Shown one piece after another: positions 53,101 to 62,814 of a DNA stretch of 64,000 bases (its first letter is position 1; every line of letters starts with the position of its first letter). Both the position numbers and the translations under genes were made by a program. The stretch is from assembly GCF_022267375.1 (NCBI RefSeq), contig NZ_JAIZBH010000001.1:620001-684000 (forward strand). Direction: 5' to 3'. A model generated the notes under the pieces. That model made no database searches. It was not told the origin of the DNA and saw nothing but the letters and a program-made list of their open reading frames with translations. The DNA is from Leptospira sanjuanensis. GTDB lineage: Bacteria > Spirochaetota > Leptospiria > Leptospirales > Leptospiraceae.

Positions 53101-56100
53101 GGTTCGATCGATACATTCACGGACGAGGACGGGAATGTGAAACAAAAGACGTTGGGGGATTGGGTTCAAGGGCATTGCGGTAAGGACTTGGGCAATGCGG
53201 AGTGCAGTCGGTTTGTGGAAAACAAATACAGCAGTGTGGATGTGGGGGCCGACGGGAAGATCACGGCTCACAGAAGGGTGTATAACGGAACTTCTTCGTA
53301 TTGCGGTAGCGACATGACGAATTCGGATTCGTATTGTTACAACACGGATGATGCGGTTGTAACGATTTCGGCTCCTTCCAAGGATTCGTTTCTTTTGGGG
53401 AGAGGCGCTTCCCGATTGGGCGATATGTTCAACGAGAGGGAGAAGGGTTTTAGCGATCTCGTAAACGCCACATTCCAAAACGTAAACGGTTATCTTTCCT
53501 CGAACAAACATACGGCCGCCCTTTTTACGGAAGTTAATATTACGCAGAACGTTCACGACAAGAACGCGTCTTTGGCTTCGCAAGACGTCAATAACAAGGT
53601 GAAGATTGCGAGTATTGTCAAGGATTACGTGGAAGCAGTCTTGCTGGGAGGGATGTCGACCGGCGCTTGGGTGAGCAAACAGGCGAACCAAGCGGTACAG
53701 GACGTCGTTGCGACCGCGCTTACGAAGGCTTTTGATTTGCCGCCGGATGTTGCGTCGTTTTTGTCGGGCGGTCTCATGGCGCACATAGAGATGTCGAAGG
53801 CCAAGCACGATATGGGCAGTCATAATTTGGGAATTGGGAAAGGAATCCATTCGGCGATCCATCATTCAGGTTTTGGAGGAATGGAAAAAACTCTGCTCAG
53901 GGTTGCTCCTTTGGCTACAGAGATCCTTGCGCCGATTGTCGGTTATGGTGCGATAGCTTTTTCTCTATCAACTTTAGATAAGTATGAAAACAATCTTAGC
54001 GCGATTGAAAAATGGAAGGATTTCAAAAACAGCATGTACGGTTTTGGAGTTCAGAAAATTGCAATCGCAAACGGGGCGTCACCCGAATATGCGGCCGCCT
54101 TAGGCCAAGTTGCGATCGGATACATGGAGATGCGCCAGGCAAAAGAAGAGCTTGGAATGCGTAGCGGAGCGTTTTCTTTACAATCTCTTGGCGGTGAGTT
54201 TAAGCGAGTCGTAGCGGGGATATCTGGTAATATCGGCGAGGTTGTGGGAGCGGGAATTAAATCGAGCGCTCATATCACGGGAGATCTTGGATTAACGTCG
54301 GAGAAATACGAAAAACATATCAATCAAGAAACCAGATCGATCCTGAACGAACTGAAACTGAGGGATCTGAAAGAAGATATTAAAAACTGGGATACGACGC
54401 AACAGGTGCTTGCGAGCGCTTCTGTGAAGGAATACGGCAGAGTTACGCATATGGATCCTGCTCAAATCGAGCTTTGGTCGAAACAGGCGAGCGACTTTGT
54501 GGTGCGCAAACAAGCGGAGCGGGATTTACACAGACGGGACGGGATGCTGACCAACGGACTGCCGCTTACACTGGGATACAGCTCCCTTTTTATCCTTGAC
54601 AACAAGTTGTTCAACGGAGGAATCACGTCTCTCATATCGAAGGGATTCAAAGGAATTCTGACTTCGGTAGCGGATTTAGGGAACATGCTGGGAGAATCGG
54701 TCGTACCTTCGGACCTCCGTTCTTCGATATATGACCAAAGTAAAGAGTGGCACAACAAGATAACGCTGGAAGACGTGAAAGGCAGAACGGGACAAGGCAT
54801 TATCAACAAAGCGTATGTAGAAACGGAGATGCGTAACGTCCTTTTTGACAAGATCGGCGAGGCATTGACGGGAGATCCTGCAATGGGTCACAATCTGGGG
54901 TTATTGCTCAAATACCAAATCGACAAACAAGAGGCGAGAAAGGCAGCGAGAGAACAAAGACTGAAGGATGCTGAGGTATTGGTCCAGTTAGCAGCAGCGG
55001 CAGCAGTGACCTATTTCGGCGGTCCCGCGGGAATTCAGATGTTAAATTCGGTGATCGGAACGGGTGCGACGGCGATTAACACAACATTGGCGACGGTTGG
55101 GCTTTCGCTTAACAATGCGCAGGTGGCCATGCTTGCGGCGAGTACAGCGGCGACGATGGCGATCGAAAACAGAATCAACGGGGCAAATGGCTCGGCTGCA
55201 GCCCTTGTAAACGGCCTCATCTCGACGGCGACCTTAGGAGTAAAAACTCCTCTTACGGGCTACGTAACGTATACCAAACATCAGAACGCGAACCTTTTGA
55301 CGGGTCAACACGAAGTGAAAGGCGGTTGGGGCGGTGGAGTTAGCTTGAACGTGTCCGGTGTCAAAGGGTTACCTGGGGGAGAAATATTAAAGACCGCGTT
55401 GGAAGGAATGAAAATGAGCAATCTAACCTTGGGACTGAGCTACAATGCTGATCAAGGTCTTGGAATGAACGTGAACACGAACTTTACGAACAACGTAGGC
55501 TTAGGGTTAGACTACAACTTTAAAAGCGGCAGCTATACCGCGAACGCAAGCTATGACGTGAACAAGGCAGGTGGCAAATCTTGGGCGAACGGAAGTGTTA
55601 ACGTATCTGCGAGTAGAGAAGGTCACTCGAGTTTAGCGTTGTCTTACAACCACGACGGAAACACGGCGATTCCTCAGAGACTTCGCGGAGGTGGAGCGAC
55701 GCTTGACTTAGGGAATGACGGGGTATTGGGTTTTAGCATCCAGGGACTGAAAGGGGCTACGATCGGTACTGTGAGCTACAACACGAACAGTCACGGTTGG
55801 GAACAGGCGACTTTGAACCAGAATTTCCAGAACGAATATCTTCAAGGTGTGACAGCTGAGAACAGCTCTTACAATCACGAGAAGTCTCAGATGGAGATCT
55901 TGCGTACGGAGCTGAGTATTGCGACGAAGATGGAGAAACCGTTGTTTACGCAAGCAGATGTGGACAAGTATTTACCTAAAAACAAGGACGGCAGCATCGA
56001 CGTAGAGAATGCACAGCCTGAGAAGTTGTTAGAGAAATGGAACGCGCACAAGGAAGCGATGTCCCAAACGCCTGAGGGCTTGCAGAAGTGGAAGGACGAT

Positions 56101-59100
56101 GTAACGAGAGCCGGAGAAAGATCGGGGATTGAGATCCGCTTCAACGACGGTAAGAGTGCGACCTCGACGTTCGGTAAGTTTGTGACGGGAATGTTCGGAG
56201 ATATTGCCCAGAGTTTCGGTATTGCGAACGACGGAAGCAAGATGGTGAACAAACAAGGCGTATTTCACTTAGACACGTGTTTTCGCGGAGACGTCCCGGT
56301 ATTGCGTTTGAAACACAAAGAAAACGGAATATACGGGAATGTTAAATCACCCGAGTTTAGTTCCGAGGACTACGAGCTAATTGCGATCGAAGAAGTAAAG
56401 ATCGGGGACGTAGTCCAGTCCTGGAACGAGAAAACGAACACGTTCGAGAACAAGAAAGTCACGGAGACGTTTGTCCACGAAGTTCCGCAGCTTTTCTTTC
56501 TTGAGTTAGACGGGGAAGACGAGATTCATACGACTTGGAACCACCCGTTTAGACGGAGGGTGAGTGCAAACGGAAGTCAGAACACAAACCAAAACAGAGT
56601 ATCACCGTTTGATCTAAAGGGAATCCAAAGAGATTTCAAAACTCATGAACATCTGCTTCATCCGCGAGAAGCAAGAATCGTGACGAGCCTTTTGGGCTCG
56701 GGAAGCGAGAGCGAAACAAAGACAGCGAGTGTAATAGAGGAGCTTCCCCATTCTACAGATTCTAACCATTCAGCCTCGGATGTAACGTTGTCGAAGACGG
56801 AAAGGTTCTCTTCTAACACCACGACACAAACCTCGGAATGGGTGAAGGTGGAAGATCTGAAAGTGAAGGACCAAGTTCTCCGTTCCGATGGCAGCTGGGG
56901 AACTGTAACGGGGATTTACTACTACAACACGGAACCGACTAAGGTTTACAACTTAGAAGTAGAGGAGAATCATACTTACGTTGTGGGCGGAAGAGAATCC
57001 AATTCCGGCGCGGGCTACGTTGTGCACAATTACAACAACGCGCAAGAGGCGATGTTCGGAGGATTCAAACGACTTTCGAACGATGTGTATGACGTAGCGA
57101 AGAAGTTCGCGGGTCTTGAAGGCGGGGCCGGCAACGAGGTATATCAGAAAGCTGTAGAGTTTCAGCAGGCAGTGAAGGAAACGAACGCGTCCCGGGAAAC
57201 GTTAAACAAGGAGTCGAACATTCTTGTTACGAAACAAAAAGCAGCGGAAGCGAGTATGCAACTGGGAGTGATCCGCAACAATGAATTCTTGAAAGCGATC
57301 CATGATCCGAAGAGCGATTCGATACCGGGAATAGCAGACCTTCGCAAACAGTTGAAGGGAGTCGATCCGAGCAAGGGCTTTAGTGAGAATCACATGAAAT
57401 CCGTTTCAAGTTGGTTGAGTTCTAACGGAGTGGGCACGAGCGGATTCTTGAAACCTGGAGTTGGCCTTGGTAATCTTCCTGGGGGTAATGCGCTTCCGAT
57501 GAAAGGATATATCATGTCTGCTGCACTGAGTATATCGAGTGCGGAAGAACGCGGAAAGCTGACAAACACGATTAAAGAAACGAATCAGAAGTTAGCAGAA
57601 CACAAGATTAAAGAAGACAATATCGGGCGGCAGATGATCGAGCGATCGGAAAAGGTGAAGAGCGACATTGTAAAGCTGATCCAAGAGAAACACCACAACG
57701 ATCCGAGGTATGCTGAAGTTCTCGTAGAACACGGATTTGTGAAGAAGGACACATTCAATCCGAATGAACACAAGGTAACGTATGAGGAGAAGTTGAAGGC
57801 GCTTGGAGACAAGATCAAGCCGGAAACGAGAAAACAACTTGCCGAGTTTGACCGCAAGATCACAGACCTTCGCGTGAGCCAAAACAAACAGGAAGCGGAG
57901 AGCTACGCGAAGTGGAACAAGGATCATCCGAACGAGCCCTACAAGCGAACTCCAGAGATGGAGAAACGCAGAAACGACATGGTGACAATGCAGAAGACTT
58001 TGGAGAAGGAAAGGGCGATGATCATCAACCGGGAAGTGGCGCCATATCCAAAAGAGTCTGAGCTGCATCGACTTGAGAAGTTGGGTGAAGGTCATTCACT
58101 GAACGACAAGCAGAAGACCGAGCTTACGAATCTGCGAAACGAGAAGAAGACGCACGAGACTCAAGTGGCGGCGCTGTTGGACAAAGACAATACGAAGTTG
58201 CATGAAACGTTAGAAACGATGGACGAGAAGTCGTCAAAACCGATGACAATTTCAACGACCCAGAGCCGTTTCGAGACGAAGACGATCGAGAAGATGCAAT
58301 CGAAGGACAATGTCGCTACGAAACAACTGAATTGGGACGGCAAGACGTACGACCGACAAGTGAACAAGGAAACCGGAGAGGTTCACTTTGACCGGGAATA
58401 CAAGCCGGGTGTGAAGGAAGAAGTGAGCATTACGGATTCCGGATATGTAAAACAGAAGTTGAGTTGGAAAGACCTTTTTGGAAACCCGCAGGAGAGCGTA
58501 AAAGTATTTGAGGCGAACGGAAAGTTTCTAACCGAGCTTAGCGGAGAACAACCTACGAAGAAATTGAGTGATCCGAACGAGACTCGAACGATTATTCCGA
58601 ATGAACCGAAGGGCAAGATTGTTAAAAGTGATTTCAATGAGGTAAAAGATCTGATCGCGAACGCGAACCTAAGTGCTAAAGACAGGTTGGAGAAGATCCA
58701 TTCTTTGGACGAGATTGAGGTCAACGGGAAACGATATGTGAAAGAGACCGTAGTCACTGAAACAAAAACCAAAACGAAAGTGACCAAGGACTCTGAGGTG
58801 ACGTTCTTTACATTGCAGAACGCGGGCGGCCAGACGGAGAGAATTTCTTTCCGCGAAGTGGATTCCGGTTACAAAGATGAAAAAGGGAAGTCGATCAAAA
58901 CGATCGAGATGAAACAAGTTCTTGCAGAAGGGACGGTAGCGGAAGATACGAAACGATATGACAAGTATCTGAACGAGAAGCCGGATCAGGACAGGGCAGG
59001 GAATTATCCAACCTTTGCGGAAAATCCTAAGTATTATCAAGACAGAATGGCTCAAATATTCAGAGAAAAGAATATTCAGGCGGAACGCGACGGAGACGGC

Positions 59101-60144
59101 AATTTGATGAGTTACAACGGAAGACCTGAGCTTGTGCGAATTGCAAACAACGGTTTCATGAATATTACACTCCTGACGCAGACGCAGAGAGGCCAGTCTT
59201 ACTTAGGGCAAACGAACAAGGAAGGAAAACCAGTGTTGTATTCGTTACCTGGTAACAGAGATGGAGACGTAAAAGACAGTAGCGCTTGTCAGTCTCACGG
59301 ACCGGCAATGGTGATGGCGGCGGCGGGTTTCAAGATGACGCAGGAACAGATCAACCAATACGGAAAGCTGAACGTGATGACAACCCGCCTCATGGCGGAA
59401 GCGGGCCAATTGTTACCTGGAAAACCGAAACCGTCTCAGATGGGTATCGAGCAGCAGGCCGCTATGGTGTATCGGACGATGGGTTTTGACATACCGAAAG
59501 ATGGTTCTTTGATTGCAATGGCAAGTAGCAAAGCGCCGCCAGCACCGGACAAATTATTATATGAAGACGATCCGTTAGCCTACGCTGAGGTAAAAAAACA
59601 TTACGACGAAGTAGAAGTTCCGGAATTCAAAAAACAATTTCAAAAAGAACACTTGATTCCTTGGATCAAGGAGAAGCTGGCTAAGGGAGAGGTTGTAGTA
59701 GTCGGTGGCAAGTTTGCGGGACTAGATCACGTAATCACCATAACCGGGGTGGATGACAACGGCTTCGTAACGGAAGATTCTTTTGGAGACGCGAATACCG
59801 GATATGCGAGCCACGACGGAAAGTCGAATCACTACAACTTTAACGATTTTGTTTTGGGATACGGATTTACCTTAAAGCCGAATGGGCAGAAGCCATTGAC
59901 TGAGACGGAAAGAAAGGTGTATTGGAAAGATGTTACTTCGTATCCTGGTTTGAAAAAGCAACAAGCGACTCTTTCCGCTTCGATCGAGTCTTTGGAAAAA
60001 ATCGTCAAGAATACAACGGACGAGAAGAAGAGAGAAGAATCGAATCGGAAGTTGGAAGAGCAGAGAAAAAGTTTAGAGACGACCAAAGAGGAAGTGGAAA
60101 GAATACGCAAACAATGGAGCAATATATGGAAACCGGCAAATTAA
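50176..60144 (+). CDS. giant exported TIGR04388-type protein with Hint and C39-like peptidase domains
   Basis: About 3,322 residues from the ATG at 50176, which starts a good signal peptide (FLKRRFRWILPLAVLFSFF); a GTG at 50095 is less likely. Order: coiled-coil Gln/Asn-rich N-terminus paralogous to the 2,210-residue protein (QWEAQVQAQITMMVNSITTSD); Cys repeats of the CPxGHTC type at ~285-475; long helical and glycine-rich regions; beta repeats (LSYNADQGLGMNVNTNF) near 1,780; a Hint domain at ~2,030-2,285 from TCFRGDVPVLRLK (Cys2035) to the terminal GYVVHN; a charged helical linker; and a C39-like peptidase tail with Cys3038 (DSSACQSHGPAM), His3185 (GLDHVITITG) and Asp3201 (VTEDSFGD). The Hint domain probably cleaves the peptidase tail from the carrier. 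The partner gene overlaps the 3' end. Confidence 0.85.
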   Translation: MFLKRRFRWILPLAVLFSFFPLSPQPVVVPNLNTPVFNTNSMNQTFTVADGMRTIGNWDAFVFQNVSILQTQWEAQVQAQITMMVNSITTSDHFASVQEYQSYVYNSLQGQASEQLLTWQSAVEAEILQERSEYLSSLYGANSSAVASSTASFQSQWDSFVSGNGLNLNLGGALSQAVLNSGQQTLEGLQSQWWNDFHNNLQNGLQTYQQALQGLTDKYQNLISQINATEMQYQAHLAQIQQSQAGVKSQILSSLEGYQNFLNSNGLFWNTITVLYDNNSNSYVQASCPSGHVCVTYQYDPTNSQFYAAGSCPVGHTCANILYDNNTSSYLQNTVCPSTCNGSEMENLTVRTSLNADGRAFQNVINKVANAMQEGYVMPAIFDYTSGTMLSYNNNCLNGSTCVKGLYDATSGSFVASNTCSAGHTCYSAVVDNTVPASATGSYFASSCPVGDTRCVSCASGHTCQVQEMEAGFLYASSLLSNFLHNELLSTQNALQNAVAVQNGGTYNFQYGQSQGAYNNDGIWSYGDPIFSHTPFNHFSATSGGPASVSIAEILNTAFTEGEGGLAKKIMAYIRQEITQSDLANWIMDAYESGLTGSGSPLSGLLGALGPGRTITGFSQIDLRAFQNEDGFTPFFNATPYCGSPLGCASGDIFNWTPGIYLANRTYSEMRAQGLAGVNGSWGQNFYDYFAREWMIWDGIPFLGDIQHTQNYAWIELNFQVTNNNAYANVTTYQDLVLQLQAFEYDWQTNVMPSITNWTAQVASYQAQYANWQTQMQTALTDAQNAYNSGVADLQGQQSSWLAQMGQLQQQATSAFNAAGNALQNGQGQSNYIQLTQQVLAGLNKGQMKSNLDGDLTVNDGSFRDAFGNILNGLNRNADRGIPNFGLLDTIGSGMNRITTGISNLSLLSSTNNATMDTILGYMKGVAESMRNEKQFTQNGYGDLVEASGIKTREVKSKDKYSGETITTTYVLKDDGSIDTFTDEDGNVKQKTLGDWVQGHCGKDLGNAECSRFVENKYSSVDVGADGKITAHRRVYNGTSSYCGSDMTNSDSYCYNTDDAVVTISAPSKDSFLLGRGASRLGDMFNEREKGFSDLVNATFQNVNGYLSSNKHTAALFTEVNITQNVHDKNASLASQDVNNKVKIASIVKDYVEAVLLGGMSTGAWVSKQANQAVQDVVATALTKAFDLPPDVASFLSGGLMAHIEMSKAKHDMGSHNLGIGKGIHSAIHHSGFGGMEKTLLRVAPLATEILAPIVGYGAIAFSLSTLDKYENNLSAIEKWKDFKNSMYGFGVQKIAIANGASPEYAAALGQVAIGYMEMRQAKEELGMRSGAFSLQSLGGEFKRVVAGISGNIGEVVGAGIKSSAHITGDLGLTSEKYEKHINQETRSILNELKLRDLKEDIKNWDTTQQVLASASVKEYGRVTHMDPAQIELWSKQASDFVVRKQAERDLHRRDGMLTNGLPLTLGYSSLFILDNKLFNGGITSLISKGFKGILTSVADLGNMLGESVVPSDLRSSIYDQSKEWHNKITLEDVKGRTGQGIINKAYVETEMRNVLFDKIGEALTGDPAMGHNLGLLLKYQIDKQEARKAAREQRLKDAEVLVQLAAAAAVTYFGGPAGIQMLNSVIGTGATAINTTLATVGLSLNNAQVAMLAASTAATMAIENRINGANGSAAALVNGLISTATLGVKTPLTGYVTYTKHQNANLLTGQHEVKGGWGGGVSLNVSGVKGLPGGEILKTALEGMKMSNLTLGLSYNADQGLGMNVNTNFTNNVGLGLDYNFKSGSYTANASYDVNKAGGKSWANGSVNVSASREGHSSLALSYNHDGNTAIPQRLRGGGATLDLGNDGVLGFSIQGLKGATIGTVSYNTNSHGWEQATLNQNFQNEYLQGVTAENSSYNHEKSQMEILRTELSIATKMEKPLFTQADVDKYLPKNKDGSIDVENAQPEKLLEKWNAHKEAMSQTPEGLQKWKDDVTRAGERSGIEIRFNDGKSATSTFGKFVTGMFGDIAQSFGIANDGSKMVNKQGVFHLDTCFRGDVPVLRLKHKENGIYGNVKSPEFSSEDYELIAIEEVKIGDVVQSWNEKTNTFENKKVTETFVHEVPQLFFLELDGEDEIHTTWNHPFRRRVSANGSQNTNQNRVSPFDLKGIQRDFKTHEHLLHPREARIVTSLLGSGSESETKTASVIEELPHSTDSNHSASDVTLSKTERFSSNTTTQTSEWVKVEDLKVKDQVLRSDGSWGTVTGIYYYNTEPTKVYNLEVEENHTYVVGGRESNSGAGYVVHNYNNAQEAMFGGFKRLSNDVYDVAKKFAGLEGGAGNEVYQKAVEFQQAVKETNASRETLNKESNILVTKQKAAEASMQLGVIRNNEFLKAIHDPKSDSIPGIADLRKQLKGVDPSKGFSENHMKSVSSWLSSNGVGTSGFLKPGVGLGNLPGGNALPMKGYIMSAALSISSAEERGKLTNTIKETNQKLAEHKIKEDNIGRQMIERSEKVKSDIVKLIQEKHHNDPRYAEVLVEHGFVKKDTFNPNEHKVTYEEKLKALGDKIKPETRKQLAEFDRKITDLRVSQNKQEAESYAKWNKDHPNEPYKRTPEMEKRRNDMVTMQKTLEKERAMIINREVAPYPKESELHRLEKLGEGHSLNDKQKTELTNLRNEKKTHETQVAALLDKDNTKLHETLETMDEKSSKPMTISTTQSRFETKTIEKMQSKDNVATKQLNWDGKTYDRQVNKETGEVHFDREYKPGVKEEVSITDSGYVKQKLSWKDLFGNPQESVKVFEANGKFLTELSGEQPTKKLSDPNETRTIIPNEPKGKIVKSDFNEVKDLIANANLSAKDRLEKIHSLDEIEVNGKRYVKETVVTETKTKTKVTKDSEVTFFTLQNAGGQTERISFREVDSGYKDEKGKSIKTIEMKQVLAEGTVAEDTKRYDKYLNEKPDQDRAGNYPTFAENPKYYQDRMAQIFREKNIQAERDGDGNLMSYNGRPELVRIANNGFMNITLLTQTQRGQSYLGQTNKEGKPVLYSLPGNRDGDVKDSSACQSHGPAMVMAAAGFKMTQEQINQYGKLNVMTTRLMAEAGQLLPGKPKPSQMGIEQQAAMVYRTMGFDIPKDGSLIAMASSKAPPAPDKLLYEDDPLAYAEVKKHYDEVEVPEFKKQFQKEHLIPWIKEKLAKGEVVVVGGKFAGLDHVITITGVDDNGFVTEDSFGDANTGYASHDGKSNHYNFNDFVLGYGFTLKPNGQKPLTETERKVYWKDVTSYPGLKKQQATLSASIESLEKIVKNTTDEKKREESNRKLEEQRKSLETTKEEVERIRKQWSNIWKPAN
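55524..56431 (+). repeat. 908-bp direct repeat, copy in giant gene
   Basis: Nearly identical to 63093-64000 (offset 7,569, a multiple of 3). It encodes the last beta-repeat segment and the first part of the Hint domain. The right end is set by the window, not by divergence. Confidence 0.95.
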
Positions 60145-60938
60145 AACATTACAAACTACTGATACTTTTAGGGATTTGGCTCTCTTTAGTCCCTTTGTTT
60201 TCTCAAGTGGAAGAATATGAGGATTGTTTTTCAAAAAAGAGCAATGCGGATTTGAAGAACTTGAACAAGAAACAGAAAGGAAATCCTGTGGAAGGCGTCT
60301 TTTACACCTGGGATGCAAATATACCGGCAAAAGGAATGACTTGGCAAACTTCGTTCATGCCTTTGAAGTCAGTACCTAAATCTAAACCATCAAACATGAG
60401 TCAAAATGAATGGGCGAAAAATACATGTTTACCAAATGCATATGTTGTTCATGATACTAGGGAAGGAACAAAATGGTGCGAAGGAGTTCCTGGAACTGGA
60501 ATTGGAGAGGTTGTTGTTGGACTGATCGATATTAAAAACAAAAACTACTTTTACATTCTTCCAGGTGCTAATGGGCTTCGGAAGAATTTCGAATCGTATT
60601 CCCGCCCATCGGAGATTGTAGTCCACTATTTACTTCCCGGAGCGACGGATACTTCGCAAGCCGGTGGAACGATGCTACTCGATGTATCGTATTTTGGAAA
60701 ACAGTCTGTAAAGCTCAGTTCGGAACCTGGCTATCAAAAGATTGAAATCCAACCTTACAAAGACATTTTGAAAGAAATGAAAGGCATGAAGGTAAGAGAA
60801 GGCGAGACTTTGGTTTTAGTAGCGATCGAGATTAAATCCGTGATTGAGGGTAAGGAAAACAAAGAACATACTTGTATCGCTGAAATCGGAAATTTCAAAG
60901 ACGAAGCCTTTTACAAGAAGGCGACGCTGAGGGACTGA
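60126..60938 (+). CDS. exported discoidin-like (NADase-type glycan-binding) domain protein, candidate partner of C39-like tail
   Basis: 270 residues from the ATG at 60126 (ATG at 60114 is also possible), overlapping the giant gene by 19 bp. A signal peptide (LLILLGIWLSLVPLFSQ) is followed by a domain whose core TKWCEGVPGTGIGEVVV, then YFYILPGANGLRKNF and YSRPSEIVVHYLL, fits the discoidin-like NADase-type glycan-binding domain seen in Leptospira proteins. Two Cys residues near the core may pair. Overlap with the toxin-like gene suggests that it is the immunity or accessory protein and works outside the cytoplasm. Binding to glycan or to the peptidase domain itself are both open. Confidence 0.7.
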   Translation: METGKLKHYKLLILLGIWLSLVPLFSQVEEYEDCFSKKSNADLKNLNKKQKGNPVEGVFYTWDANIPAKGMTWQTSFMPLKSVPKSKPSNMSQNEWAKNTCLPNAYVVHDTREGTKWCEGVPGTGIGEVVVGLIDIKNKNYFYILPGANGLRKNFESYSRPSEIVVHYLLPGATDTSQAGGTMLLDVSYFGKQSVKLSSEPGYQKIEIQPYKDILKEMKGMKVREGETLVLVAIEIKSVIEGKENKEHTCIAEIGNFKDEAFYKKATLRD

Positions 60939-61196
60939 GGTTTGGGGATGAAATGGAATCCAAAATATGGAAATATATTTTGAGGATTCACAGAGGGCGG
61001 CGATTACTACCCCTGTTTAAGGATTGCAGACTTAGAGTATATGCAATGAATTTAATATATAAGTAACAGAAAGAAAAGAACTCTAAATAATAGAGAGACA
61101 AGTTCCGTAAAAAAGACTCTCGGCGCACGGGTCTAAGCGTGAGCTTTGCGTGCTAAAGAAAGTGAATTATATTTTAATAAATTAAGGAAGGATTAA
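60939..61196. other. intergenic region
   Basis: About 260 bp with an imperfect inverted repeat around 61120-61152 (GCGCACGG / GCTTTGCGTGC area). No gene seen. Confidence 0.4.
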
Positions 61197-61754
61197 ATGA
61201 GATTGAAAGTTTGGGTATTTGTATTACTGGTATTGTTTTGTGTCTTGGGATGTGAGACGAAACATAATGAAGACGACGCATTGCTTGGCCTGTTAGTTGC
61301 GGCACAAAGTGCCGGTGGCGGGACTCCTATTTTTTTCAATTATTCTTTGCAGAATAAAGCTTTAGGAACGGATCGGCCTCTTCCTGAGCGGTTAGGAAAG
61401 CCAGGGATCAATCAAGGGCAGCCAAATTTGTTCACTGTTTCTCCGTCCTTGCCGGCTGGTTTGTCATTAAATTCCGAAACGGGATTAATCTCCGGAACTC
61501 CGTTGAATACGAGTGTGGTTACAATGACTTTTGCTATCACAGCCAAAAACACGAAGGCACCAAGTATTCCCTCGAAAACAGAAACCATTTCTATCAAAGC
61601 GATTTACGATGATTCAAGTGGTCTTGTGTGCGTTGGTGGTTCCGGTGTCATTGCTCCCGGATGTAATAATTCGGCTCCTTATTCTTGCGGATCCTCTAAT
61701 TTTTGTTATACGTCTTTTTTTAGCTGTGTGACGTCTGCAAACTGCACGTACTAA
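61197..61754 (+). CDS. lipoprotein with putative Ig-like (He_PIG) domain
   Basis: A 185-residue lipoprotein: signal sequence VLLVLFCVLGC (lipobox Cys19) and a short linker. Then a domain with the motif LPAGLSLNSETGLISGTPLN, characteristic of the putative immunoglobulin-like He_PIG/cadherin-like family, which is common in spirochaete surface proteins. The last ~45 residues hold eight Cys (CVGG, GCNN, CGSSNFC, SCVTSANC), presumably disulfide-linked. The start has an AAGGAAGG site. Cell-surface binding is a reasonable guess; no partner is visible. Confidence 0.75.
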   Translation: MRLKVWVFVLLVLFCVLGCETKHNEDDALLGLLVAAQSAGGGTPIFFNYSLQNKALGTDRPLPERLGKPGINQGQPNLFTVSPSLPAGLSLNSETGLISGTPLNTSVVTMTFAITAKNTKAPSIPSKTETISIKAIYDDSSGLVCVGGSGVIAPGCNNSAPYSCGSSNFCYTSFFSCVTSANCTY

Positions 61755-61855
61755 TTTTAGTATCAAGAACTACAAGTTAGTTGAGTTGAGAAAGATGAAT
61801 GTGTAACTGATTGCGATCGCTGTAAGAAAGCAAAGAAAATTGAGTGGAATATGAA

Positions 61856-62404
61856 ATGAGAGAGAAACTGAAGAAATTGTTTTTGAGTATGGTGTTGGTC
61901 GTATCGTTTGTATCTTGCAGCGGTCCGCAGTTAAAGGACAAAACTCCTGCGTTTGATACGTCTTCGTTTAAAGTATATCTTTTGGGAACTGGACGGTCAG
62001 ATAATTATTCCGGTTATCGTCCGAAGAGTTCGGAAAACGATTTTTATATCTTTTCACTTGGGTTTGAGAATTCGACGGACAAGCCTGTGGAAGTAGATTG
62101 GACGTTAGTGTTTTTGGAGAATGAGAAGGGCAAGTTAGTCGGATTACCCGTCGGATTCAACGATGCGACGTCTTTTTGGGCATCGTTCAAATCGGATTTT
62201 CGGCGTTCATTCGGAGTGGCTGACAAGAAAAAAGAAACGGTCGATCCGGGAGAATCGATTGCAAAGTTATACGGTTTTCTTTTGAAACGATCCGACAATC
62301 CTGCACATGTGTTATTACTGAGCGATCCGGGAGATGCGTTAGAGAAAAGTAAGGATGTGGAAAAGGATCGCAAAAAATTCATATTAGGAAAGGTGAAACT
62401 TTAG
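61856..62404 (+). CDS. lipoprotein, 182 aa
   Basis: From the ATG at 61856; a GTG at 61844 would add four residues. The signal sequence ends VVSFVSC (lipobox). The mature part is a beta-sandwich-like sequence, FYIFSLGFENSTDKPVEVDWTLVFLENEKGKLVGLP, typical of small extracytoplasmic domains that bind or support other proteins; the stretch DPGESIAKLYGFLL is common in such domains. No named family. It lies in the accessory region after the giant gene and may be another partner gene whose toxin tail has been lost. Confidence 0.6.
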   Translation: MREKLKKLFLSMVLVVSFVSCSGPQLKDKTPAFDTSSFKVYLLGTGRSDNYSGYRPKSSENDFYIFSLGFENSTDKPVEVDWTLVFLENEKGKLVGLPVGFNDATSFWASFKSDFRRSFGVADKKKETVDPGESIAKLYGFLLKRSDNPAHVLLLSDPGDALEKSKDVEKDRKKFILGKVKL

Positions 62405-62466
62405 AGTTGAGGTAGTTTTACAATAAGGCTACGCTTCGGGACTAAAGTTAGAGAGAAGACGCAGAT

Positions 62467-62676
62467 ATGACAACAAACGAAACACAAAAAGGCTTCGTGC
62501 TTGGCGAAGCGGTTCGCGACACAACGACGGGCCAAACGATGTATGTAGAAAAGGCTTGGAGTCCGACAGTACCTTGCATTTACTTTGATCCGAAGACGGA
62601 AAGCCTTGTGAAGGTGGATCTGTTGCCTGAGAATTTGGAGAGGATCAAGGAGATATTGCCGTATTTACCGAAGTGA
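62467..62676 (+). CDS. small protein, DUF2158/YodC-like
   Basis: A 69-residue protein: KGFVLGEAVRDTTTGQTMYVEKAW, then VPCIYFDPKTESLVKVDLLPENL. The order of strands and the position of the conserved Cys, Phe-Asp and Leu resemble DUF2158 (YodC-like) proteins of unknown function. No signal peptide. It starts at an ATG 62 bp after the lipoprotein, with AGAGAAGACG upstream. The assignment is tentative. Confidence 0.5.
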   Translation: MTTNETQKGFVLGEAVRDTTTGQTMYVEKAWSPTVPCIYFDPKTESLVKVDLLPENLERIKEILPYLPK

Positions 62677-62814
62677 AGAACTTTCAAACCCGCGAATGGT
62701 AAGGAACAACAAGAAAGGTTCTCTATTGAAAGGACATATTATTTTACATGTGAATCAGGCGAACAAAAATTTCCTTTAATTTCTCCTTTCCCATTGACAA
62801 TAGCACTCTGTAGG

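Noticed and set aside
56278..57030. Splicing intein in the second giant protein
   Set aside because: Hint blocks are present, but the residue after the terminal Asn is Tyr, not Ser/Thr/Cys, and there is no homing endonuclease. A self-cleaving pretoxin-type Hint domain fits better.
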